This document shows positions 42,154-62,906 of a stretch of 64,000 nt of DNA, in pieces. The position numbers were made by a program, and so were the translations under genes. Within the stretch, counting starts at the first letter, position 1. Each line of letters starts with the position of its first letter. The notes beneath the pieces were generated by a model, which was given only the letters and a program-made list of their open reading frames with translations, made no database searches and had not been told where the DNA came from. This DNA is from Trogon surrucura (taxonomy: Eukaryota; Chordata; Aves; Trogoniformes; Trogonidae): the NCBI GenBank assembly GCA_020746105.1, contig CM036632.1:5766001-5830000 (forward strand), in the 5' to 3' direction.

Positions 42154-45100
42154 AGAGAAGCCCAAAAGCAATAATGACTTCAGGTCATGTCTGTGCAAAG
42201 ACATCACGAGGTCGTCGGAGAGTAAACAAACTCATTCATATCTGCAAACAGGGGGCGGCGGGATCCGGGGGGGGTGCAGAGGTGGGGTGTGGGGATCAGC
42301 GGGAGCTGGGTGGGTGAAGGTGCTGGCTCAGCCCGCGCTGCTGTCACTTGAATTTTATGTTGAGACACCTCATCGTCACACAACTTACGTAAAAAATCAA
42401 GATGAAGAGCTGGGGGGGGGGGGGGGGGCAAAAAAAAATAATCCCGTAAGTGCAAAGCTGCAAGATACTATCCTAGATATTAGGGAGCGTATTTAGGTGC
42501 CTCCTCTATTTTTAAGCCCGAGACAGCACAGCTCTCCATGTCTGGAGGAGGGACAAGGACAGCCGCACAGCGCACAAGCCAAGATGTTCCGTGATGAATG
42601 GACCACTTACAGCAACTGGTGTGCGCTGCATTTTCTAGAGCATCACCGAGTCCTTTCCTCCTCTCCTCTACCACCAAACCCCACCCTGGGCACATCTCCA
42701 GCAGCCCCTGCCTCACTGGGGCCACCAAAATGAGCTGAGCACAGGGCGGGGGAGTGAGTCTCAGCCCCCAGCAGCTGCCCCTGAAGGACGAGGATGCTCC
42801 TGACCTCCAGCTGCTGCCCCACCGCGTGTTTTGCACGAGGGCTGACTGCAGGCGGGCGGGATCCCCTGCGACCACAGGCACCTCTTCAGACGCCAGCGCT
42901 GCCCTTTCGCCGTCCATCGCTTCGCCCTCCGTCGACCACCCCTACCTCCAGGCCGGAGGTGCAGACGTAGGCGCTAGCACGGAGGAGGAAGGAAAAAGCT
43001 CTTCGTCTTGGCCAAACGGTCCCGGCGAGTTCAGGAGAGCGGAGACGCTGCCAGTGCGTAAAGGAAGCTTCGGCCGGCAGCCCCCTCCCTGCAGACGCAG
43101 AGCCGCGGGCCGCGCAGGCAGTTGGTGCCATAGTTATGCAGTGAGTCACCAGCTGTTTACAGAGTTTTGAGAGCTCGCATTCCCACAGCATCAGAAACTC
43201 TTCCTTCCCTCGGCATCCCCCCTCCCTGCCTCCCTCGCCGCCCCCATCCCTACAAGGGAAGGGGCACGCTGCTGGCCCGCTGGCGGCACTCTGCACGGCT
43301 AAAACCGGAAAGGGAAAGTCAAAAAGGAGGGGGGAGCCCGACGACAGACCCGTCACACCCACCGATTACACAAAAAAACCCTTTTGATCCTCACCCAGCG
43401 CAGTCTTCAAAGCGTTTTCTCCACCAGCCGATGGAAAAACTGAACTGGGCCGCTGGGCTGCGCAGGGATGGAAAGAAATGTAGAGTATTGCCGAAAAGAA
43501 GAGGCAATGGGTGAGGCTGCTCTTGGGGGTCGGCGTGTGGGCTGGGCTGCCACCACGAGTAATGCTCCGGCTCCATGTGACAAAATCCCTTCTGGTCACC
43601 TGTTGCTCCGTGTCCCTAAAGCAGTATCTCCTCACCCCACACATCCTTGGCGGATGACAAACACCCTGACGCTCAGGAGAGGGTCTCCTGCTGCACATCT
43701 GGCTGCCCCTGCACACCAGAACACTCCGGATGGGCCAGCAACCCTCGGAGATGGGCTGGGATCCATCCTGTTGCACCAGGAGCGATGTGCCAGAGCCGCT
43801 GCCAGCACCGTGATGAGCAAGGAGGTGCAGGGCACCGTCAGGAATCACGACACCAGACCCTCTTCAAACAAGGGTGGGAGATTAGGGTCTGCCCCGACCC
43901 CAAGGGCAGGACTTGGTAGTGCAAGTAGAAACACTCAAACAGGCTTAAGTCTCACACTGAGACACGAGTGCCAAGGTGAGTCTTATCTCTGCATTAGGTG
44001 AGCCTACAGGTGTGGTTCAGGCTCCACTCGAAACCGATACAACAACACTTGCAATCCTCATCAACAGTACCCCAGGGCCTCGGGTTCCATCTCCCCACCT
44101 ACAGAATCTTTCCCATCAGGTCTATTTGGGACTATTCAGCTATCAACAACAAGTGGCACCACATCTCCCACAGATAGAAAACAAAACCCCACCAAAAAAA
44201 AATAAATCATAAACCACCCTGCAAATCTGTCATTTCCAGGAGCATCTCTTAAACATGCTGCACAGGGGTCTTCTGGGACCCCACCTGCAATTTGATTATC
44301 AGAACCCTTTTAGTCTTTACCCTATCCCTGCCCTTCTTTTCTTAATTGCGTTTGCTGCATCACATCTAAAATTAGGAGCTCAGCTTTTTGGAACAAGGAC
44401 CGCCTTAAATCTCTATTCTGTAAGCAGTACGACACACTTTGAACGCTACATAAATAAAGCAGGGAGTAGTAATACACCAACTGTAAGGGGCAAAGGCTTT
44501 TCCAGTGCAGCTCCATGCTTGTATTTAAAGCAAGTGTTGTGACTGTGGCTTACATAAAGAGCCCTTGTAATTCTGCAATAAAGTTACCCATTGACAGCCT
44601 TGCCAACGGCCTCTCCCTCTCTCAGACAACTCCTGTGCCTCTTGCAGCATCCTCTCAAAAACCTGAAGGTCTCCGGCTGACATCCTGAGCCTTACGGTCC
44701 CACTTTGGACCATCTGAAGATCCTCGGTTCTTCTGCTTGGAAAGGGGAAGACGGCAGAAAGCCTGACTCAGGCAGAGGTAGGACAGAGCTTTCCACACAA
44801 GGCTTGCAATTAAGAAAGAAAACATGCCAGAATGAGATTTCAGACTTTCCACGCTACAGGGCTTTCAAAGCACATTACGCATTAAGGAATTACTATAAAG
44901 TCACTGCCGACACCTGCGGATGAACTCGCATTTTAGAACTCTTTCTACACTGAAAGACAACCCGGCCAGAACACGAGTGCCTGGCAGACAGCCCTGCTGT
45001 GTTTAGCTTCCATCCCCAGACACGTACAGCAAACTGAAAACATGCAACCCTCACCTTCAGCCAGGCCAGCGACGACTTCCAGAGGGCAGAAAAACAGCGT

Positions 45101-48100
45101 TAAGGTTCAAGCAGCGACAGGAGTCTCTGCCATCGCGTCTCAATTTGGCATCGGCAGTTGCACAGGGAATACTCTACTCAATCCCAAACGCAGTGATTTA
45201 ATTCCCAGGCAGCTGTTTCAGTTAAAATTCTCATTTATCCACAAGTTATTCCCCGCTCCAGAGCACTAGCCAAACGGATGTGCCTACCAAGGATAACATC
45301 TGAGCTGACAGGTGAAGGAAACTACAGATGCTTAAATCTTCGTCACTGTGCCACTGCCGCTCGGAGGCTTTCCACGACACGGATTTTCAGCACATTGCAA
45401 GCATGGCAGGCAGAGCACCATCCCCCTCCCCATCATTCAAAAAGCCATTCTCCTGCTCTGACAATCTTCACACATCCAGTAAGGCAGACTGACGCTTGTC
45501 ACTCATTTGTAATGAGAGCGGGGAGGGACGGGCTGATGGTGTGAATCAGAGAGTAGAAGCATATGCAAAGCAATATATTTGACACGAAGAGAGAGAAGAC
45601 ACAAGAAGGGGGTGAGTCAGTGTTTACTGTTCTACAGGAGCTCCACGCAGCCCTCGCCCAGCTGGCCAGCTTTCCGTTTCCCTTATGGATCGGAACCAGC
45701 ATCCAGCAGCAAAGAGGAGATTCAGGAACCTTCAGAGCACATCTGAGAGCTGCCAGGACACAGCTCTCTGAGGCGCTCTCTGGGGAAGCCTGGACACAGA
45801 TCAGACAGTCCTCAGTGGTTTGGTAAACAACCTAGTCAGATGCTGCAGAGGGCCTGTGGTTAGGGAGCAGAGGATACAGAGTACCAGGAGGGTACGCTTG
45901 TGTGTCACCTCCGAACTTCGCGGAGGAGGTGGCTGAAGGGGAAAAGTCTGCTGCAGCCAGCCCCGGTACTGACGAGCACACGGCACTTTTTCCATCATGC
46001 GCTTAATAAAATGCGGTGACAGAGCTACACCAGAATTACACCTCGGCATCGCCAGCCCAGAGACGCATCTCCCCCAGAGAGCCACGCTGAGCAACAAACA
46101 ACTTGCTGGGGCACACGGACGGATCCTGGGGCAGAGCTGGGACTGAGACTTCTCACCTTGACGCTCCTGACCCCACATGCCAGCCATCTTCACCGACTGC
46201 TAATAAAGGAACATAACAGCATCACTACTGAGGGTGCTGCAATACTGCAAAGCACTGGGATTCGCTGTACAACCCAGCCCTCTGCTCGGGAGCTTAGGAG
46301 CAGGATAATCGCTCTCGTTACTGCCTTCCCCCCCAGTTCTAGCGCTGATGGTCACAGAGCGCTGCATCGCTTAAGCCTGCTTCATGCTTGGAAGACTCTC
46401 TGCCCGAGTTTGAAGATAGCCTGAAACAATAGCTCAGACAGCAGTGGAAACTGCCTGTTCATCTCTACAGGGTGCTGAGCCTGAAACTTCCTGATAATTG
46501 AAAGTGCTAGCACCGCTCAAGTACTTCACAGCTGGATGTTTACAAAAATGATCAGAGAGCGAGCTTATCCCACAAACCCCGACTGCCGCAAGGGCCAGCG
46601 CTCCCAGCTGTCCTTTCTTCGCTTCCCAAACATCTCACACAGCTAGAGATTTTCAATACCGAGTTCTGCAGCGCGTTCCACGCCATTAATCATCTTCCAA
46701 CATTGATGGAAATAAAAGAGCGTATCAAGCTGATCTGTATTTTTCCCTTTCACACAGCGTCACTGAACTCCTCGCCGCAACAGATTGCCGAGACGGGGGA
46801 CGGCGCAGAAACGAGATAAAACATGACAAAGCACACTGCCCTTGACAGGCGAGCGTTCTGCCTCTGGTTCAGAAACACTTGCGAAGCAGGGGATGAGCCT
46901 GGTGTAACACAGCCAGGAACACGTAACACGGCTCAGGTGCAAAGCCCTGACAAGCTCAGAGCCTGCAGCAGTGAGCAGAGTGTTCCAACGGCGAAGAGTC
47001 TCCGCGCACCCCAAATCTTGCGGCAATCGCCCCGTCGCTGCCGCCGAGTCCCCGTCCGGCACCTCCGCCGCGGTCGGGAGCAGAGTTAACTCCAGAGCCG
47101 CGCGCGGCCCCGCGTGCTGCCATTGGGCAGCCACGGCGTCCATCACCGCTCGGAAGTGACTGCACGAGGAAGGCTTCTCCGCAGGCAGCACCTCGTACAC
47201 ACACGGAAGGAGAGAGGGGGGAAAAGCAGAGGAACGCGCGCTTCATCAGTGGGGGGAAAAAAAAAACCCCAAAAGCAAACGAAACACGAGGTAAAAATTA
47301 ATTTGCTGCTAAAACCCTGACCGGACCACAGCGCAACGTGCCAGGGCGCAGGGCTGCGCTTCTCGGTGGACGGGGCTTATAAAGACCGAAAGTGCAAGAA
47401 AAAGGCGTGCAGCTTTCCGGGGGAAACGTTTTGCTCTCACCGGCTCCCCCCACCCTCCGCAGTCCCAGCTCCGCTCTAACACCACGCTGGTGAAGGAGGG
47501 GGCAGCCAGGTGAAAGTGAAAATGGAGGCCTTTCCCTTTTCTGTAACAACTTTGCCCAAAGGGGGCTCGTTCCTAATTTGAAACCTCATGGCCTGCTTTC
47601 GGCAGAATCCGTAAAATAAATCCTCCCCAGAGCAGCCCACGAGGGAGGGGAGCGGGCTCTGAGGCTGAGGAAGAGGAGGAAGGAGGTCTTTCTCAAACAG
47701 ACCCTGACATGCTGTGAGGGTTCAGAGATCTCAGTTTCCCTCACTTGTTGGCCTGAACACTTCCCCGGCTTATTGCCACCCCCTTTGCTGGGAGCTCAGA
47801 AGTGGTTCCCCCCACCCACTCCATTTCTGACTAAATCCCAAAATTGTCCTGCACCCACTGGACAGTCACGAGGCAGAGCCCGCTCCCGGGATGTCACCGA
47901 GCGCAGGCAGCCGCAGAGCACCCCGGTTTTTAGGGCTTCCCCCTCCCCGCACACACCAGCTCCGGGACCAGCCCCAACACCCCCCGCATCTCTCCCTCTT
48001 TCGACCCAAAAATAATAATAAAAAAAAAAAGAGCAGCCGTGCTCGGGGGAGATAAGCCCCCCCAACATCCCCGCTCCGGCCCATCCGACGGGGCAGCGAG

Positions 48101-48119
48101 GAGCCCGCCTGGCGCTTCC

Positions 48120-49460
48120 CACCGGCGGCTGCTCCCGCCCGATAACCGGCTCACCGCGGCCACCGCCCCGCCCGGTCCCCGCCGCCGTCCCGCCGCCCGG
48201 CACCGGCTGCGCCCCGGCTCCCTCCGTACTACAAAAGCGACTATTTTTAGCCGTCGGAGCGCGCGGCGTCACAACAGGTTTCCTCACATGTATTTTAAGA
48301 ACCATTCAAAGGCAGAGGCAGGCTGCGCGCTCATCCGCGGGGAGGAAAAATAAAAATAATAACAAGAGGGAGGCAGGCGTCACCCACGGGCGAAGCCGCC
48401 ACCATCCCCTCCCGAGGGGACCCCGAGCCCCGCGTCCCCAAGGGGTGGGGGGGGAGCCGGCGGCCCCGTCCCATGGGCGACCGAGAGACGCCGGCCCGGC
48501 ACCGAGTTCGAGATGGCGGGGAAGGTGTGACCGCGGGTCCCCGGGGCCCGCCGAGTCTCCGCTCCGCCGCGGCTCCCCGGGTATTTTTTGGGGAGAGACG
48601 GGGACGGGCCGAGGGTCCGCCGGGCAGGGGCGGGCGGCGCTCTCCCGGTCCCCCTCCCCGCTCCCCTAACGCGGGGCGGCCGCCTCTCGCCGGGTCCCAC
48701 GTGCGCGCCCGGCCCGGCCCGGCTCGGCTCGGCCCGGTAGGCGAGGGGCGGCGGCACCACGTGGTGCCCGGCGCGGTGGTGACTCAGCACTTTTACCTCA
48801 GCCGCCCCGCCCAACCGGACACGACTGGACCGAGACGAACCGGACCGAACCGCACCCCGCTCCCCCCCCCCCCCCCCCAACCCCTTTCCAATCGGCGGCA
48901 CCGGGAGAGCGACCGAGCCCCCCGTCCCCCTCCCCTCTCCCAACTCCAACACTGCCCCCCCCCCTCGCCACCGCCCCCGCCCCGCGCGCGCGTCCCGGCG
49001 GCTCCTCACCTGCGTGCCGGCGGGTGCGCGCGCGCGCGCGCCCGGGGCGGGGGCGGCGGCGGGAAGGCGGAGGGGGGGGCGGCGGCGGCGGCGTGGGGGT
49101 GGGCGGCGTGGGAGGCGACGGCGGCGGCTGCGGGGTCGCGGCGCGGCTCCCTCCCTCCCTGCCAGCGAGTCCCGCGGACAACAACAAGCGCGGGGCGGCC
49201 CCCTCCCCCCCGCCGCGCTGCCGACCAACCAGCGCCCCCGCCGCTTCCGGCATGGCGCGTCACGGCCGCGCGTCACCCCTCCCGGCCACGCCCACACGGC
49301 GACGCGTCACCCCCAACCCCCCCCCTCCCTCCGCTACCGCCCTTCGGCCACGCCCGCGCCGTTCATTCATGGGGAAGGGCGCGGCGAGGGGGGCGGGGCC
49401 TCGGCGGCGCCGTCACGTAGCCGCACCCCCCCCCAACTCACGCACTTTTACGGGCGTTCA
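48120..49460 (-). promoter_or_regulatory. MAFK: CpG-island promoter and 5' exon of MAFK
   Basis: Dense CpG island. On the - strand a donor CGCAG|GTGAGG at 49010/49009 marks the likely end of the main untranslated first exon, whose start should lie near 49.2-49.4 kb. The island contains a MEF2 consensus (48241-48250), a 12-base CACGTG palindrome (48755-48766), an ARE/MARE-type site (48779-48789), C17 (48862-48878), an alternating (CG)n run at 49026-49042, and several CGTCA half-sites (49258-49415). Long open frames across the island on both strands follow from its composition. Confidence 0.75.
48779..48789 (-). promoter_or_regulatory. CNC-small Maf (ARE/MARE) site
   Basis: GTGACTCAGCA fits the antioxidant response element RTGACNNNGC. 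Its reverse complement TGCTGAGTCAC matches the Maf recognition element except for the far flank. It lies about 230 bases downstream of the likely MAFK first exon, inside the CpG island. Confidence 0.6.
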
Positions 49461-51430
49461 GCGCCGAGCGCCGGACACCGCAGCCCCCTCCCCATGGCCG
49501 GGGCTCACCGGCTCCGTGCTGGCCCTTCTCTGAAAGGTCTCGCTTGCCCGGAGCAGCCCCCGTGGAGGGGGGCGCGGCGTGATAGGGGGAGGGGTTTGTC
49601 CCCTCACGCGCGGGTGGGTCGGGGGAACCTGTCCCGGGCTCCGTGAGGCTGCCGGGGGTGTTTTGGTCCTCGGGCTCCGTGAGGCGGCCGCTGGCAGGCC
49701 TTGCCCGGCTCCACCAGCCGCTAGGCCAACCTTGGTCCCGGAGCCCCCCTGAGCGCTGCAGCAGCGCCCGAGCCCACCCCAGGGCCAGATTCTGAGCCCA
49801 GGCCTTGGCGCTTCCCTCTGCAGGTGAGGGAGCTGCTAATGTGATGGCATAAGCAGCGTTTTGTGCTCTAGGAGCATCCAACAATGATGAAAATGCTTCC
49901 AGAAAACGTAATAACGTGGGCAGTGGACCAAACCGAACTCCCTCTGTCGAACCTGGGCTCCCTTTGGTATTTTTCATGTTCATAGCTATTAGAAAGTCTC
50001 TGTCAGCCACATGCAATTTGTGCTTTCCAGCCTCAGGGTCAAATTTCCTTGTTGGAGCTGTTCTAAAGGCCATAGTTGAGGCTTTGAGAAAGATCATGTC
50101 TTTCACGGCTGCCTTTGCACAACGTGAGCTGCGAAACGTGGGAATCCCCGTGTCTGCCACAGCCCCACGGGTCTATGTGGCCAGAGTGAGACCTGGATGA
50201 AGCAGGCTTTGGGCAGACACACCTCCCCGCTGTTAAGAAAGCCTTATTTTTTATTGGAACTGAGCTAATGAGGTTGGTTAAAGCTCCCAGGAGATGGCAC
50301 AAAGCTGCTGCCCAGTGTGGCTGCAAGTGCTTTCACCGCTCCCAGATTTACTGGATCTGTCTGAAAACCTCTTCTGCGTGCTGGGATGGGGCAAGCTCAA
50401 GGCTGGAATGCAGATTTCAGACATCCCTGTGGTCCCCAGTGATGGCTCAGAGGTTTGTTTTCAAATCTCTTTTACATCCTGGTGGGCTTCTGGTGACTCA
50501 GAAAACCAAGACAAGCAAGGAGAGGGGTGCTGGTGGTGGGAGCCTTGGGGCCACTGATGTTCCCAGCATGGCCATCTGCCTCTGTGCTCTCTCTGGGTGG
50601 CAATAACCAGCAGTGGCTGGAGCCATCCTGCATCATCCAAGGTTTCTCCCCGAGACAGTGGTCCCTAAGGGAAGGAGGAATGGGCTGAATGCATCCTGGG
50701 TGGGGGGTTTTACCCTTTGTGGTGACAGCCCCAGGTGCGGGGCTCCCCAGAATTTGAATATTTTCACCCTGTCTTTACACCAACATGGGTTGCACATATT
50801 GCATATGGAATGGGGGGGAACTGTGTCAACTGAAATTCTGGTTTTGGGTGAATCATCCTGTTCATAACAGCTCTTACTTTTTGTTTTCGTTCCCTGAGGA
50901 CAGCAACTCTGCTCCAAAGGTCTGTTGTCCTTTGCTGCTGACCTTTAGACTGCAGGAGTCTTTGATAGTAAACAAGGAGCAGTTCTCCAGTCCCCCGAGA
51001 GTGGGCAAGCCTGGATAGGGAGCCTGCAATTATATATGCTCGTTAACCAGAGGAACAGGAATTCATAGGAGAAAGGACCTTCGTGAAAACCTGGCTGAAA
51101 AGGGGGCTTTTGTTTTGGGAAATGTGGAGTTTTGTGGGTGTAGCCCACCTACTGTGTGCTCAAAACACGTCCCGCCCCACTGTGCAGGATTCAGTACAGC
51201 CACCCCTTTCACGCTGCTTTGGGTGAAGTGCTCTCACCCTAAAAGGCAGGCAGAAGCAATAATGGTCTTGTTTTTGAGAGTCTGTGTTCATCCAGACTGG
51301 GGAAAATGTAAAAAAAAAAAAAATCGCTAATCTCCCTTCTTCTCCACCTCGGCACTTTCGAACAGCGTTGAGAGTAGATATATATATTATTAAAAAAATA
51401 CAAAGGATGCAAACCAGAGGAGAGGGCGGC
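49461..51430. other. Intergenic region between divergent MAFK and GAA-like gene
   Basis: No known exon recognised. A - strand open frame of 240 codons (49438-50160) runs from an ordinary-composition region into the MAFK CpG island. It has no recognised domain and is treated as unproven (see findings). A + strand CAG|GTGAGG donor-like site lies at about 49823. Confidence 0.5.
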
Positions 51431-51573
51431 TGAAAGCCGTGTTTGGAGGCGCTGCTACTAGGGAGGAGCGGTAGGAGCTGAGCGTCTTGTAGGGTTTTTA
51501 CGGCGGAGGAGGCCGGGCTGGAGCTGCGGCGAGCGAGGCCCGGTCCCGCTCCCGGCCGCCGCCCGCAGCCACA

Positions 51574-61805
<10,232 letters not shown>

Positions 61806-62065
61806 GCGAGGAGCCACGGGGTCACCCCCACCTCACTGAAACCACCCATCTGGGAGATGCTCGATGCTCCAGCCCTCGAGGCTGGGATGCTGGCAGGGAG
61901 GAGGCAGTGGGGACTGTCACCTGCCGCCATGCAGTCCCCCTCTAGCATGGCTGGGGACAGGGGCTGTGAGGCGAGGGCTGGGCCACTGAGTGCCCCGCTG
62001 GGTGGTGTGGGTCAGAGTGTGGGCGCCTGTGGTCCCTGCTGCAATAAAAGCACGTGGAGAACTTG
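61806..62065 (+). terminator. 3'UTR and polyadenylation signal of GAA-like gene
   Basis: About 240 bases of 3'UTR ending with AATAAA at 62043-62048. The GT-rich sequence after it (62070-62125) fits a downstream processing element. Confidence 0.8.
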
Positions 62066-62680
62066 TCTTGGGAGCATGACATGGGGACAGTGTTGGTGGC
62101 GTGGAGGGTGCGAGGGGTGTGGGGTGGTCAGTTGCTGCAGGACTCCCCAGGTTCAGTCTTGACCCAATTCAGGGCTTGACCTAATTTCAGTCCCTGATCT
62201 CAGTGCTCCTGATTCCATCCTCCCAGTCTCAGCTGCTCAGTTCCAGCCTCAGTCCAAGCCTCCCTCTCATTCCAGCCCCACATCCCAGCCCCCAATTTCA
62301 GCCCCTAATCTCAGCATCCGTCTGTTTTGGCCCATTCAAGTCCAGTTTAGCACCCAGTGTCTGTGCCCCCGGTCCTCAGTTTCTGCCCCAAAACTCCCAA
62401 GACTCCACCCTGTCATCCCATCCCATCCCATCCCATCCCATCCCATCCCATCCCATCCCATCCCATCCCATCCCATCCCATCCCATCCCATCCCATCCTC
62501 TTGCCTCCTCTCTCATTCCAGACCCCTCCCCGCTCCAATCCCAGTGCCACCCATCGCCCCCTCAATCTCAGCCCCTCCAGCCCCACACCCTCCCGATCCC
62601 AGTCCCTCTCTGGCCTCATCATCTCCAAAAATCCCAGCCCCCACCCCCCAGCCCTCTCCCTGTCCCCAGACCCTCCATCT
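62066..62680. other. Intergenic sequence between GAA-like gene and INTS1
   Basis: C-rich, low-complexity sequence (repeated CCCAGCC / TCCCAG words) containing the pentamer array at 62414-62498. No coding exon recognised; the 235- and 158-codon frames across it reflect the repeat. Confidence 0.65.
62414..62498. repeat. (CATCC)17 microsatellite
   Basis: Seventeen near-perfect 5-base units. The - strand reads (GGATG)n with GGG every five bases, a pattern able to form G-quadruplexes with short loops. It lies about 0.4 kb before the INTS1 start codon. Confidence 0.95.
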
Positions 62681-62689
62681 TCATCCCCC

Positions 62690-62906
62690 CCACCCCGCGC
62701 CGGGCGCAGTTCCCTCCCAACCGGTTGGCGGCGGACACGCGTCCTCCCGCCCCCAGGGGGCGCGCTCACACGGGGTGGGGCGGGCGGGTCGCTCTGGGCG
62801 GAGGAGCAGCGTTCACTTACGCCTCGGGAGTAGAGGACTTCCGCTCCCGGGCGGCGGAGGCGGCGGTGGTGTTGGCCGGTCGGTGGGGTCTGCGCTTCGC
62901 GACGCC
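62690..62906 (+). promoter_or_regulatory. INTS1: CpG-island promoter and 5'UTR of INTS1
   Basis: CpG-dense sequence directly before the INTS1 start, continuing through its first two exons. No TATA box; the start site is probably around 62.82-62.88 kb. Confidence 0.65.

Larger units (their letters stand above)
40848..49009 (-). other. MAFK: First intron(s) of MAFK
   Basis: 8 kb between the acceptor of the first coding exon (40847) and the likely first-exon donor at 49009-49010. No other gene was recognised. It holds a GC-rich block at 41.4-42.5 kb with a candidate alternative first exon, and a G16 run at 42413-42428. Open frames of 100-180 codons occur on both strands in GC-rich parts and look like chance frames. 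Confidence 0.6.

Noticed and set aside
48380-49420. 305- and 315-codon frames on opposite strands
   Set aside because: Arg/Pro/Gly-rich frames caused by the CpG island around the MAFK first exon.
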